Source of the DNA: Streptomyces sp. AA1529
GTDB taxonomy: Bacteria > Actinomycetota > Actinomycetes > Streptomycetales > Streptomycetaceae
Length of the DNA: 64,000 nt
Assembly (NCBI RefSeq): GCF_000280905.1
Contig: NZ_ALAP01000038.1
Span: 62,001 to 126,000, forward strand
Direction: 5' to 3'
The first letter of the stretch is position 1, and each line of letters opens with the position of its first letter. Below are positions 1-9,090 of the stretch, one piece after another. The translations under genes were made by a program, and so were the position numbers. The notes under the pieces are model-generated. The model had not been told where the DNA came from. It saw nothing but the letters and a program-made list of their open reading frames with translations, and did no database searches.

Positions 1-1374
1 CCCGGAGGGGCCGGAGAAGACGAAGTGCCGTTTCGGCGGCTGGACGGGCAACCCCTGACCGGCCCGCAGCCGCGCCATGTGCAACTGCGCGGAGAGCGCC
101 CGGACCTGGCGCTTGACCGGCTCCAGGCCGACCATCCGCTCCAGCTCCTCCAGGGCCTGCGCCAGCAGCACCGGGTCCGAGGGCCCGGCCGGTACTCTGC
201 CGTCCCCGGCGGCCGCCCGCCCGCGCAGCACGCCCGCGTCGACGCGGACCGGTTCGGCCGGGTCGCCGGAGTCCTCCAGGCGCAGCGCGTCCGCCTCCGG
301 GTCCATCAGCGGGTCGGCGGCCCCGGCGTCGTCCGCCGCCTCCGGCTCCCCGCCGCCGGTGCCCGGCGGCCCGCCCGGGTCCTTGCGGCGTGCGCTGCCG
401 TCCTGGAACCCCGAGCCCCCGAGGGAGCGGCCGTCCTCGGCTGCGGCCCCGTCGGTGGGATCCGCCGGATCGGCGGGCTGTGCCGGGTCGCCGGTCGGCT
501 CGGCGCCTCTGTCGAACAGCTCCGGGGCCGCGGTCCGGTCCGGGCCGCCCAGCGAGCCGGAGAGCACGGCGGCCGCCAGATCCTCCGCCGTGCCGCCGCC
601 ACCGTCGCTGTCCGCGATCGTCGTCAGCCGGGCCGCCGTGTCCATGAACGTCGGGTCGATCCGGTGGACCGCGCGGTAGAGCGGCAGTGCCGCCGCGCTG
701 CGCCCGGTGCCCTCCCGGGCGCGGGCCAGCCAGTAGCGCAGCTCCTTGCGCTGCGGCTGCTCGCTGCGGCAGCGCATCAGTGCGGCCGCGAGCAGCGGTT
801 CGGCCTGCCCGTACATCTCCAGCCGGACCCGGGCCATGCCCGCGAACAGCCCGGCCTCGATGCCCAGCAGGGGATCGTCCACCAGCGGTTCGGTGTGCGC
901 GACCAGCCCTTCCCAGTCCTTGGCCAGGTAGGCCCGGCAGGCGTGCAGGAACCGCACCTGCGGGTCGGCGTCCACCGGGGGGCAGCCCGCCAGGGCGCGG
1001 TCGAGTTCGGCGACGTGGCGCCCGTCCAGCCAGTGCGAGGCGTGCGCCAGCAGCAGGTCCCGCTCGTACTCCAGCACCGGCTGCACCCACCAGCCCAGCC
1101 AGTACCAGGAGTTGAGGGTGCGCCCGTGCCGGGCGCGCTGCTCGCCGAAGCGTTCCCGGTGGTGGTGCATCCGCAGCAGCGCGGTCGCGGTGTCGGCGCG
1201 CAGTGCGTGCAGGCCCAGCCAGGCGTCGGCCATCCCCGGATCGAGCCGCACCGCGGTGCGGAACTCCTCCTCGGCCTGCGCGTATCCGCCGATGGTGTAC
1301 GCGTCCACCCCGCGCAGCCAGGCGAGTTCGGCCGGGGCGTGCAGGCCCTGGGGGTCCTGCGTGCCGAAGTTCAT
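1..1374 (-). CDS. EccA-like AAA+ ATPase (CbxX/CfqX type), C-terminus cut by window edge
   Basis: The 458 visible codons begin at an ATG preceded by a GGGGG-rich site; a GTG lies one codon upstream. Residues 1-260 look like helical TPR-like repeats (for example LAWLRGVDAYTIGGYAQAEE). Residues 275-410 form a Pro/Gly/Asp-rich linker. The start of an AAA+ module follows (LEELERMVGLEPVKRQVRAL) and the visible part stops inside the Walker A loop (FVFSGPSG). A TPR region followed by a CbxX/CfqX AAA+ domain is the layout of EccA, the cytosolic ATPase of type VII (ESX) secretion. The catalytic half lies outside the window and no other ESX gene is visible, so the ESX role is inferred from architecture alone. 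Streptomyces also carry stand-alone CbxX/CfqX proteins. Confidence 0.8.
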   Translation of the reverse strand, partial: MNFGTQDPQGLHAPAELAWLRGVDAYTIGGYAQAEEEFRTAVRLDPGMADAWLGLHALRADTATALLRMHHHRERFGEQRARHGRTLNSWYWLGWWVQPVLEYERDLLLAHASHWLDGRHVAELDRALAGCPPVDADPQVRFLHACRAYLAKDWEGLVAHTEPLVDDPLLGIEAGLFAGMARVRLEMYGQAEPLLAAALMRCRSEQPQRKELRYWLARAREGTGRSAAALPLYRAVHRIDPTFMDTAARLTTIADSDGGGGTAEDLAAAVLSGSLGGPDRTAAPELFDRGAEPTGDPAQPADPADPTDGAAAEDGRSLGGSGFQDGSARRKDPGGPPGTGGGEPEAADDAGAADPLMDPEADALRLEDSGDPAEPVRVDAGVLRGRAAAGDGRVPAGPSDPVLLAQALEELERMVGLEPVKRQVRALSAQLHMARLRAGQGLPVQPPKRHFVFSGPSG

Positions 1375-1756
1375 CACGTCCCCCACGAAATGTCCCCCGT
1401 CATCTGCCGGTTATCACCCGGGGTTCCCACGCTGTTCCGCATCGTACCCGTGCTCAGGGCGCTGTCGAAGGGCGGTCTACCCGGCTTCCGGGCGCGCGGA
1501 ACGGCCTGTCGCGGCGGGATGCGAGGGGGGATCCGGCGCGGAAGGGTAACCGTAGAACCGATACAGAGGGTGAGAGAAATGTGAGTCTCTTGTTCCGCTT
1601 CGGGTATTCCGAGGCAGAACGAAGCCCCCGGTCACGGGGGAACAACCGGGGGCTTCGCGTCTGAAGACGGCCTGCGCAGACCGCCTGTTGGAAAACTAAT
1701 CGGTCCCGCGCCGATGGTCAAGCCGCTCGGTTGCACACCGTACCGACAGCATGCCC
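1375..1756. other. Intergenic region without a recognisable gene
   Basis: This stretch lies upstream of the minus-strand EccA-like gene and downstream of the minus-strand kinase gene. It holds the promoter region of the EccA-like gene and a strong hairpin (listed separately). I looked for a tRNA on both strands and found no acceptor or T-arm signature. The short open frames here lack Streptomyces third-position bias and a ribosome site. Confidence 0.6.
1620..1657 (-). terminator. Hairpin terminator after the uridine-kinase-like gene
   Basis: A 13-bp perfect inverted repeat (CGAAGCCCCCGGT at 1620-1632, complement at 1645-1657) has a 12-nt loop. It lies about 100 bp beyond the stop of the minus-strand kinase gene and before the next minus-strand gene. 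As in most Streptomyces terminators, there is no strong U-tract. Confidence 0.65.
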
Positions 1757-2398
1757 TCAACGGCCGTCGCTTATACGGAGCGTCATATTCAGCGGCGGGC
1801 CCGGCGTCTCGCCACGCCTCTCCCGCACCTCGTACCCCGTGCGTCCCCGGCCCGTTTCGCGGACCAGGAAGTCCGCGAACGGGCGCGACGGGTCGGCCGC
1901 GAAGTGCGCGCGCTCCGCGGGGATCCACCGCGCCCAGAAGTCCCGCTGCGCCGGGCCGTCGCGGTGCCGCCCGCGCCGCCACGCGTCCGCGGCCGCCATC
2001 TCGACCCACAGCAGCGAAGCCAGCCGGGGCCGCAACGCTGCCCGTCCCGCCCCCACGCCCTCGACGAGGACGACCGGCGCGGGCGTCAGCCCGGCCTCCG
2101 CCGTGAACGCGCCCGCCACCCAGTCGTAGACCACGTAGCGTGCGCGCACCCCCCGCTCCAGCGGTTCGAGGACCTGCCGGGTCAGCCGCTCCGTCCAGTC
2201 GAACAGTCCCTCGTGGCAGGCCAGGTCGTCCAGATGCAGCACCGGCGCCCCGCCCAGCAGCTCCGCCAGCTCCCGGGCCAGGGTCGTCTTGCCCGACCCG
2301 GCATGCCCGTCCACACCGACCAGCCGCACCGGCCCGCACGAGGCGGGCAGCGCGGCGAGCCGGCCGGCGAGCGCGTCGAGCGGGAGCGGAGCAGGCAT
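1757..2398 (-). CDS. Uridine kinase-like P-loop NTPase
   Basis: This 213-aa protein has a clear Walker A motif (GHAGSGKTT, residues 31-39) directly after a beta strand (VRLVGVDG). A hydrophobic strand ending in D follows (APVLHLDDL), then VVLVEGVGAGR, which fits a Walker B-like strand. This is the layout of the uridine kinase/phosphoribulokinase family, which phosphorylates nucleosides or small metabolites with ATP. It is a single-domain cytosolic protein without a membrane segment. The substrate cannot be read from the sequence; many actinobacterial proteins annotated as uridine kinase are this short ATP-binding type. It stands alone, with a terminator downstream and no co-directional partner close by. 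Confidence 0.7.
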   Translation of the reverse strand: MPAPLPLDALAGRLAALPASCGPVRLVGVDGHAGSGKTTLARELAELLGGAPVLHLDDLACHEGLFDWTERLTRQVLEPLERGVRARYVVYDWVAGAFTAEAGLTPAPVVLVEGVGAGRAALRPRLASLLWVEMAAADAWRRGRHRDGPAQRDFWARWIPAERAHFAADPSRPFADFLVRETGRGRTGYEVRERRGETPGPPLNMTLRISDGR

Positions 2399-2651
2399 CC
2401 TCCCAGCGTACGTCCCGGTTCACACAGCTGTGCGGAACGCGCCCGCGCCTGACGGGCGGCCACGGTGTGTCACTGGTCTCGGCCAATGACGGCGGCATGC
2501 CGAGCGGCCGAAGCCCTGGCACGCGCCCCGCCGAGCCGCGATAGTTGGCTTCCGGGTACGGCCCGGACCGGACCGCAGGGCAGGACCGCGTACGACGCCG
2601 AGCACCACCGTGAGGCACCACCGCACCGACCCACGACTGGGGGCACTTCGC

Positions 2652-4061
2652 ATGACCAGCAGATCCGCCAACCGCCGTACCGTCCTGGCCGCCGCCGTCG
2701 CCGTGGCCGCCTCGGCGGGCGCGGTCCCCACCGCTCTGGCAGCCGACGCCCGGACGAGTGGAACCACCGGCGCGCCGCACCCCGGCCGCCCGCCCCGGCC
2801 GGGCCGACCCGGGAAGGCGGGACAGGTGGAGTTCCACGACTGGGCCGCCCGGCGCGACTGGGCCGCGGGCGCCGCCGACGGCACCCGGGTGCGGTCGGGC
2901 AGGCGCCCCGGCATCGTGCTCGGGGACCCCGCGGGCACCACCTCCTACACCGATCCGCACACCGGCAGGAAGGCCGACTGGGAGTACGCCACCTGGACCT
3001 CGCCGCGCCACACCTGCGCCGTCCCCGCGAGCGAGGCCATCGCCTCCTGGAACGCCCACACCCCCGAGGGCACCTGGATCCGCGTCGAGCTGCGCGGCAG
3101 CTACTCCGACGGCGGGCACACGCCCTGGTACACCATGGGCATCTGGACCTCGGGCGACGGCGACGACGTACCGCGCCGCACCTCGGTCGGCAGCCAGAAG
3201 GACGGCAAGAGCACCATCTACACCGACACCTTCGCCGTGGACGACCCCGCCACCGGGCTCCGCCTGACGTCCTACCGGCTCCGCCTGACCCTCTACCGGG
3301 CCCCGGGCAGCCGCGCCACCCCCACCGTCTGGCGGGCCGGCGCGATGTGCTCCGACGTGCCCGACCGCTTCGAGGTCCCCGCCTCCGAGCCGGGCCTCGG
3401 CAGGGCCGTCGAGCTGAAGGTGCCGCGCTACTCGCAGGAGATCCACAAGGGCCAGTACCCCGAGTACGACAACGGGGGAGAGGCGTGGTGCAGCCCCACC
3501 TCCTCGCAGATGATCATCGAGTACTGGGGCCGCGAACCCAGCGCCGAGGACCTGGCCTGGGTCAACCCCGACTACGCCGACCCGCAGGTCTGCCACGCCG
3601 CCCGGTACACCTTCGACTACCGGTACGAAGGCTGCGGCAACTGGCCCTTCAACGGCGCCTACGCCAGTACCTACCGGGACATGAACGCGGTCGTCACCCG
3701 CATGAACTCGCTGAACGAGGCCGAGGAACTCGTCGCGGCGGGCATCCCGCTGATCACCTCCCAGTCCTTCCTCGAGTCCGAACTGGACGGCGCCGGATAC
3801 GGCACCTCGGGCCACCTGATGACCGTCATCGGCTTCACCGCCTCCGGCGACGTCATCGCCAACGACCCCAACTCACCGGACGACCCCTCGGTCCGGCACG
3901 TCTACCAGCGGCGGCAGTTCGAGAACATCTGGCTGCGGACCAAGCGCAAGAACGCCGACGGCAAGGTCGTCGGCGGCACCGGCGGCATCTGCTACCTCTA
4001 CTTCCCGACGAAGCTGACCGGCGCCCAGCGGCGGGTGCTGCGCAAGCACGGAGTGTGCTGA
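2652..4061 (+). CDS. Secreted C39-like cysteine peptidase
   Basis: The ATG at 2652 was chosen because a GGGGG ribosome site sits 8 bases upstream. An in-frame ATG at 2610 would place extra residues before the signal peptide. The 469-aa product begins with a signal sequence carrying an RR pair (NRRTVLAAAVAVAAS), so export by Tat is possible. A middle beta-rich region of about 200 residues precedes the peptidase_C39_2 fold. The nucleophile is probably C280 in EAWCSPTSSQM and the base H388 in SGHLMTVIGF, followed by an Asn/Asp pair (NDPNSPDD). Substrate is unknown; such proteins in Streptomyces are extracellular and may process secreted proteins or cell-wall peptides. The gene is convergent with the MerR gene and separated from it by a strong hairpin. 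Confidence 0.85.
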   Translation: MTSRSANRRTVLAAAVAVAASAGAVPTALAADARTSGTTGAPHPGRPPRPGRPGKAGQVEFHDWAARRDWAAGAADGTRVRSGRRPGIVLGDPAGTTSYTDPHTGRKADWEYATWTSPRHTCAVPASEAIASWNAHTPEGTWIRVELRGSYSDGGHTPWYTMGIWTSGDGDDVPRRTSVGSQKDGKSTIYTDTFAVDDPATGLRLTSYRLRLTLYRAPGSRATPTVWRAGAMCSDVPDRFEVPASEPGLGRAVELKVPRYSQEIHKGQYPEYDNGGEAWCSPTSSQMIIEYWGREPSAEDLAWVNPDYADPQVCHAARYTFDYRYEGCGNWPFNGAYASTYRDMNAVVTRMNSLNEAEELVAAGIPLITSQSFLESELDGAGYGTSGHLMTVIGFTASGDVIANDPNSPDDPSVRHVYQRRQFENIWLRTKRKNADGKVVGGTGGICYLYFPTKLTGAQRRVLRKHGVC

Positions 4062-4092
4062 GCCGGTCGGGCAGGTGGTCGGCGTACACCAC

Positions 4093-4134
4093 GGCCACCG
4101 CCTGACGGCAGCGCGTTGCCGTCAGGCGGTGGCC
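4093..4134. terminator. Bidirectional terminator hairpin
   Basis: An 18-bp perfect inverted repeat (arms 4093-4110 and 4117-4134) closes a 6-nt loop. It lies between the stops of the convergent C39 peptidase and MerR genes and can serve both. Confidence 0.8.
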
Positions 4135-4292
4135 CGCTCGCGCCGCAGAGCCGGCGGCGTGCACGGGGGCACGTGCCACCGACGCGTCCGGCGCCGAAGC
4201 CCTCAACCGCCCCCGCCCGGCCCGGGAGAGGCGCTGACCCGCAGCCGGGGCCCCGGCCGGACCAGCCCGCCGTGCCCGCTCACCCTGCGGCT

Positions 4293-4685
4293 CTACGAAC
4301 CCAGGCGGCGCAGGGTGGAGGCGAATTCCTCGGCCATCTCCAGGCGGGCGCGCAGCGTCTCGCAGCGTGCGTCAGCCATCTTGTGGTACGCGTCGAGCCG
4401 TTCGCGGAGCCGCTCGCGCTCCTCGTCGGCGGGTGGGTCGTCCGTGGCGGCGAACCGGTCGGTGATCTCCAGCAGGTCCCGCATCTCTTCCAGGGAGAAG
4501 TCCAGCGGTTTCATCCGGCGGATGACCATCAGGCGCTCGACATCTGCCTCGGTGTAGAGCCGGAACCCGCCCTTGCTGCGGGCGGAGGGGATGACGAGGC
4601 CGACTTCCTCGTAGTGGCGGATGGTGCGCAGCGACAAACCGGTCCGTTCGGCGACCTCACCGATCTGCATCTGCCGCTCACTCAT
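4293..4685 (-). CDS. MerR-family transcriptional regulator
   Basis: This 130-aa protein has the MerR winged helix-turn-helix at its N-terminus (IGEVAERTGLSLRTIRHYEE, then GFRLYTEADVERLMVI) and a long coiled-coil dimerisation helix at the C-terminus. The ATG at 4685 is preferred because AAGGAG lies 11 bases before it; an ATG at 4709 lacks a site. No effector-binding cysteine cluster is seen, which argues against a mercury or copper sensor. It is divergent from the SulP gene, and the intergenic region holds a dyad, so control of sulP plus autoregulation is the simplest inference. Confidence 0.9.
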   Translation of the reverse strand: MSERQMQIGEVAERTGLSLRTIRHYEEVGLVIPSARSKGGFRLYTEADVERLMVIRRMKPLDFSLEEMRDLLEITDRFAATDDPPADEERERLRERLDAYHKMADARCETLRARLEMAEEFASTLRRLGS

Positions 4686-4805
4686 GGCCGCGTCTTCTCC
4701 TTCTGTCATTCGCTGTTTTCGAAGACGGGGCGACTTCGCGTGTGCGTGAGATGAATCACAGGATCTTGAGGGGGTTCCACCTGCAATTCACAGCCCACGG
4801 GTCGC

Positions 4806-4826
4806 ACTCTGCCCTCACGTCAGAGT
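4806..4826. promoter_or_regulatory. Candidate MerR operator in the merR/sulP intergenic region
   Basis: ACTCTG (4806-4811) and CAGAGT (4821-4826) form an inverted repeat with a 9-bp spacer, just before a possible -10 (TAGAGT, 4826-4831) facing the SulP gene. MerR regulators typically bind dyads inside the promoter spacer. This call rests on position and symmetry only. Confidence 0.45.
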
Positions 4827-5081
4827 AGAGTTTCGAGGTGTTCGCCTCCGCCGTCCCGTACACGGTAAGAGGTGATCTCGCCGTAGCGAAGGCCCCGGCG
4901 GGGGCCCGGCGGCGCCCGAGTCTTCCGGGCAATGATGCCCGATCGGCAACCGCGCGGTTGCCGCCCCGGTCCGGCGACCCCGCCGAGGCGGCCGGGCCGC
5001 CGGGGGATCCCACTCCTTGCGGAGCCAGAACGACGCGCGTGCGTCCACGGCCTGGACGCACGCCTGAACAGAAACGGTTGC

Positions 5082-6584
5082 ATGTCCTCACCGCTGCCCG
5101 CAGCTGCCAAGCTGCGCCTGTCCAAGCCGGAATGGCTCGCCTCGCCCAAGGTGCTGCGCACCGAGGTGCTGGCCGGTCTGGTGGTGGCCCTCGCGCTGAT
5201 CCCCGAGGCGATCTCCTTCTCGATCATCGCCGGCGTCGACCCGAAGGTCGGCCTGTATGCCGCCTGTGTCATGGCCGTGGTCATTTCCTTCGTCGGCGGC
5301 CGCAAGGCGATGATCTCGGCCGCCACCGGCGCCGTCGCCCTTGTCGTCGCACCGCTGAACCACGAGTACGGGCTGGGCTACCTGATCGCCGCCGTCATCC
5401 TCGGCGGTGTCTTCCAGGTGATCCTCGGGGCTCTCGGCGTCGCCAAGCTGATGCGGTTCGTCCCCCGCAGCGTGATGGTGGGCTTCGTCAATGCCCTGGC
5501 CATCATGATCTTCATGGCCCAGGTGCCGGAGATGACGCACGTGCCATGGCCCGTCTACCCGCTGATCGCGGCCGGACTGCTGCTGATGGTCCTCTTCCCG
5601 AAGCTCACCAGGACGGTGCCCGCACCGCTTGTGTCCATCATCATCCTCACGGTGATCACCCTTGCCGCGGGTATCGCCGTCCCCACGGTCGGCGACAAGG
5701 GCAAGCTGCCCGGCTCCCTTCCCGTCCCCGGCCTGCCCGATGTGCCCCTCACCCTGCACACGCTCACCGTCGTCGCCCCCTACGCCCTCGCGCTCGCGCT
5801 GGTCGGGCTCATGGAGTCCCTGATGACGGCCAAGCTGGTCGACGACATCACCGACACCCACTCCAACAAGACCCGCGAGTCGGTGGGCCAGGGCGTCGCC
5901 AACATCGTCACGGGCTTCTTCGGCGGGATGGGCGGCTGCGCCATGATCGGCCAGACCATGATCAACGTGAAGACGTCCGGCGCGCGCACCCGCCTGTCCA
6001 CCTTCCTGGCCGGGGCCTTCCTGCTCGTGCTGTGCATCGCCTTCGGTCCCGTGGTCTCCGACATCCCGATGGCAGCGCTCGTCGCGGTCATGGTCCTGGT
6101 GGCCGTCGGCACCTTCGACTGGCACTCGATCCAGCCCAAGACCCTCAGGCGCATGCCGGCCGGCGAGATCGCGGTCATGGCCATCACGGTCATCGTGGTC
6201 GTCGCCACCGGGAACCTCGCCATCGGCGTCGTCGTCGGCTCGGTCACCGCCATGGTGATCTTCGCCAAGCGGGTCGCCCACCTCGCCGAAGTCACCGGCG
6301 TCGTCGACCCCGAGGGCACGCAGGTCGTCTACGCCGTCACCGGCGAGCTGTTCTTCGCCTCCTCCAACGACCTCGTCTACCAGTTCGACTACAAGGACGA
6401 CCCGGACGACGTCGTCATCGACCTGTCCGACGCACACATCTGGGACGCCTCCTCCGTCGCCGCTCTCGACGCCGTGGAGACCAAGTACGCCGAGCGCGGC
6501 AAGCAGGTCACGATCATCGGCCTGAACGAGCCGAGCGCCACCATGCACGAGCAGCTTGCCGGGCAGCTGAACGGCAGTCACTGA
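5082..6584 (+). CDS. SulP-family inorganic anion transporter with STAS domain
   Basis: This 500-aa membrane protein starts at MSSPLPAAAKLRLSKPEW; the frame is open further upstream but that part lacks coding character. Residues 30-390 hold about 10-12 hydrophobic segments with SulP signatures (LALIPEAISFSIIAGVDPKVGLYA; ISAATGAVALV). Residues about 405-495 are a STAS domain (VVIDLSDAHIWDASSVAALD), the cytosolic module of SLC26/SulP transporters. Family members carry sulfate, bicarbonate or other oxyanions, usually with Na+ or H+. No carbonic anhydrase or sulfate-assimilation gene is adjacent, so the substrate is open. The divergent MerR gene probably controls it. Confidence 0.92.
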   Translation: MSSPLPAAAKLRLSKPEWLASPKVLRTEVLAGLVVALALIPEAISFSIIAGVDPKVGLYAACVMAVVISFVGGRKAMISAATGAVALVVAPLNHEYGLGYLIAAVILGGVFQVILGALGVAKLMRFVPRSVMVGFVNALAIMIFMAQVPEMTHVPWPVYPLIAAGLLLMVLFPKLTRTVPAPLVSIIILTVITLAAGIAVPTVGDKGKLPGSLPVPGLPDVPLTLHTLTVVAPYALALALVGLMESLMTAKLVDDITDTHSNKTRESVGQGVANIVTGFFGGMGGCAMIGQTMINVKTSGARTRLSTFLAGAFLLVLCIAFGPVVSDIPMAALVAVMVLVAVGTFDWHSIQPKTLRRMPAGEIAVMAITVIVVVATGNLAIGVVVGSVTAMVIFAKRVAHLAEVTGVVDPEGTQVVYAVTGELFFASSNDLVYQFDYKDDPDDVVIDLSDAHIWDASSVAALDAVETKYAERGKQVTIIGLNEPSATMHEQLAGQLNGSH

Positions 6585-6778
6585 CCAGCCGCCCGCCCGG
6601 CGTCCACCACGGAGTTCGCTGTCACTTTCGACGGGGAGAACGCCGTCGTCGCCCAGGCACTGGTCCGGCCGACGCGGTCGTAGAGACCCTGAGAGCCCCG
6701 CCCGCCGTCGCTGAGCGCGGCCGGGGCAGCTCAGGTGCGCTCCTCCGCGGCGCCCCTGCCGAACGGGAGCGGCTCGGC

Positions 6779-8041
6779 TCAGCTCAGGCCGGACCGCCGA
6801 CCGGGCTCCGCCTCCGCCGCGCCCGCCTCCGCCGCGCCCGCCTCCCTCGCGCCCGGCCCCGCCTCCGTGGCGTCCGGGTCCCCGGGCGGTCCGGATGCCG
6901 GGAGCGGTGCGTCCGGTTCCGGCAGTGTGCGGAACAGCAGCCAGCACAGCACCGGCATCAGGACGAGCGGGGACAGTGCGGTCCGCAGTGAAGTCGCGTC
7001 GGCGAGGGCGCCCAGCGGGGGACCGGCCAGGCCGCCGACGCTGACGGCGAGTCCGAGCGTGATCCCGCCCGCGGTGCCGACCCGCGAGGGCAGGTAGTCC
7101 TGGCCCAGGGTGACCTGCAGCGAGAAGGGCACGTAGAGACCGACCGACGTGAGCGCCACGCACAGGTACAGGGCCGGACCCGGCACCACCAGCACACCCG
7201 CGACCGCGCCCGTCGCGAGGAGGTAGGACCGGCGGGCGACGGTGACCCGCCCCCAGCGTCCCGCCAGGGTGCCGCCCAGCACGGAGCCGGCCGCGCCGCC
7301 GAGGTAGAGCACGAACAGGGCCGCCGTGCCCGCCGCGGACCCGCCGCCCATCCGCTGCTGCGCGTACAGGGAGAGGAAGGTGCTCAGTCCCACGAAGACG
7401 ATCGAGCGGCACACCACGGCCAGCGACAGCCGCACGAACGCGGCCCTGTCGTCGCCTCCGTCCGTCCGCGCCGCGGAGACCCCGGCAGTGTGCCGTCGTC
7501 CCAGCGCGCGCAGCACCGGCAGGCACAGCACGCTCCCGGCGAGCGCGGGCAGCACCAGCAGCGGAGTCAGGCGCAGTCCGCCGGCGCCCACCACCGCGCC
7601 GGCCAGCAGCGGGGCGAGGGCGAAGCCGAGGTTGCCGCCCGTGGAGAACCACCCCATGGCGCTGTGGCTGCCGCGGGACGCGATCCGGGCGATCCGGGCG
7701 GACTCGGGATGATAGGCGGCCACACCGATCCCGGAGACGGCCACGAACAGCACGGTCGCACCGTAGGAGCCGCTGGTTCCGCTCAGCGCGATGCCCGCGC
7801 CGCCCACCAGTGTGCTGACGGGCAGGAGCCACGGCATCGACCAGCGGTCGGTCAGGGCGCCGAACGCCGGCTGCACCACCGAGGACAGCAGGGAGGCGGC
7901 CAGCACCAGGCCGGAGACGGTGGCGTAGCCGTAGGCGCGCTCGGCGACGAAGAACGGGACCAGGGACGCGACAGCCCCCTGGTAGACGTCGACGCAGGCG
8001 TGCCCGACGGACAGCAGAGTGATCGAGAGGTTTCTTCGCAC
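6779..8041 (-). CDS. MFS transporter, drug-exporter type
   Basis: The GTG at 8041 was chosen because GGAG sits 9 bases upstream and the product begins directly with helix 1 (MRRNLSITLLSVGHACVDVYQ). The 420-aa protein has about 12 hydrophobic segments and the MFS loop motif after helix 2 (FGALTDRWSMPWLLP). The N-terminal sequence resembles fosmidomycin-resistance-type and NimT-like exporters. The last 40 residues are an Ala/Gly/Glu-rich tail, probably disordered. The gene is divergent from an AraC/cupin regulator with 54 bp between them. That arrangement matches known regulator/exporter pairs such as E. coli nimR-nimT. The exported compound is unknown. Confidence 0.85.
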   Translation of the reverse strand: MRRNLSITLLSVGHACVDVYQGAVASLVPFFVAERAYGYATVSGLVLAASLLSSVVQPAFGALTDRWSMPWLLPVSTLVGGAGIALSGTSGSYGATVLFVAVSGIGVAAYHPESARIARIASRGSHSAMGWFSTGGNLGFALAPLLAGAVVGAGGLRLTPLLVLPALAGSVLCLPVLRALGRRHTAGVSAARTDGGDDRAAFVRLSLAVVCRSIVFVGLSTFLSLYAQQRMGGGSAAGTAALFVLYLGGAAGSVLGGTLAGRWGRVTVARRSYLLATGAVAGVLVVPGPALYLCVALTSVGLYVPFSLQVTLGQDYLPSRVGTAGGITLGLAVSVGGLAGPPLGALADATSLRTALSPLVLMPVLCWLLFRTLPEPDAPLPASGPPGDPDATEAGPGAREAGAAEAGAAEAEPGRRSGLS

Positions 8042-8095
8042 AGCGCCATGCTCCGGGTCGGCGCGGCTGTCGGACTTCCGATAATCTGCCGAACA

Positions 8096-8839
8096 ATGAC
8101 GGAGACCCGCCATACACCGATCGCTCCGACGCACACCCGGCGACTCGCCTCCGGTGGCGCGATCGACCCGCACCGGCACGACGACCACCAGATCGTCTAC
8201 GCCGGGCGCGGGGTGCTGCTCGTCACGACCGGCTCCGGCTCCTGGGTCGCCCCGGGGAACCGGGCCATCTGGGTGCCGGCCGGCACGGTGCACGCCCACG
8301 AGGCCCGGGGGGAGCTCGATCTGCACCTGGTGGGGCTGCCCGCGACCGACAACCCGCTCCACCTGGACGCCCCCACGGTGCTCGCCGTGGGCCCGCTGCT
8401 GCGTGAGCTGATCATCGCCTACACCCGCGCACCCGACGACGAGAGCCCCGAACGCGCCCGGCTCCGCGCGGTGCTGCTCGACCAGTTGCGCGCCTCCCCG
8501 CAACAGCCGCTGCATCTGCCGGCCCCGTCCGCACCCGCACTGCGCGCACTGTGCGGGATCCTGCGCGCCGATCCGGCCGACGACCGCACCCTCGCCGAAC
8601 TCGGCCGCCAGGTCGGCGCGAGCGAGCGCACCCTCTCCCGGCTGTTCCGCGGCGACCTCGGCATGACCTTCCCGCAGTGGCGCACCCAACTGCGGCTCCA
8701 ACAGGCCCTGGTCCTGCTGGCCGAGAAGGAGCCGGTCACCGCGGTGGCCCACCGCTGCGGCTGGTCGTCGACCAGCGCGTTCATCGACGTCTTCCGGCGC
8801 ACCTTCGGGCACACCCCGGGCTCCCACCCGGCGGACTGA
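8096..8839 (+). CDS. AraC-family regulator with N-terminal cupin domain
   Basis: The 247-aa product starts at ATG 8096. An AraC-type cupin occupies residues 15-75 (HRHDDHQIVYAGRGVLLV, then VPAGTVHAHEA). A double helix-turn-helix fills residues about 150-245, with typical signatures (VGASERTLSRLFRGDLGM and CGWSSTSAFIDVFRRTFGHTPG). This short cupin-AraC layout is that of NimR/YeaM-like regulators, which sense a small molecule and control a divergent exporter. A GATAAT hexamer about 15 bp before the ATG may be its -10. It probably regulates the adjacent MFS gene. Confidence 0.9.
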   Translation: MTETRHTPIAPTHTRRLASGGAIDPHRHDDHQIVYAGRGVLLVTTGSGSWVAPGNRAIWVPAGTVHAHEARGELDLHLVGLPATDNPLHLDAPTVLAVGPLLRELIIAYTRAPDDESPERARLRAVLLDQLRASPQQPLHLPAPSAPALRALCGILRADPADDRTLAELGRQVGASERTLSRLFRGDLGMTFPQWRTQLRLQQALVLLAEKEPVTAVAHRCGWSSTSAFIDVFRRTFGHTPGSHPAD

Positions 8840-9090
8840 CGGCCCCGGACGCCTGCCCGGGGGCGACGCAAGGAAGCGGTTCGGACCCGGCGCGGAAGCA
8901 CAACCCCGGAGAGCTGCCGAGTGTCCAACTGAGGGGCCGACGGGCCCTGACGAGTGTTCGGCTCTGCCCCGCGGAGGCTGCTGCGCGCCGCGTGTACCGA
9001 GGGGAAGGGACGAACCATGGTGACCGGGTATCGACCGCACAGCGCCACCGACCGGCGCGCACTCCCGAATCAGTCCCGGAAGGACATCCG

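Noticed and set aside
25..1584. A 519-codon plus-strand open frame
   Set aside because: It is antisense to the EccA-like gene. Its translation is Arg/Gly/Pro/Ala-rich without a domain, while the minus-strand frame shows clear TPR and AAA+ motifs.
1600..1750. Possible tRNA near a terminator-like hairpin
   Set aside because: No T-arm (GGTTCGANTCC), anticodon arm or CCA-type end could be found on either strand.
5088..8117. A 1009-codon minus-strand open frame
   Set aside because: It runs antisense through the SulP gene and out of frame through the MFS gene. Such very long shadows are expected at this GC content.
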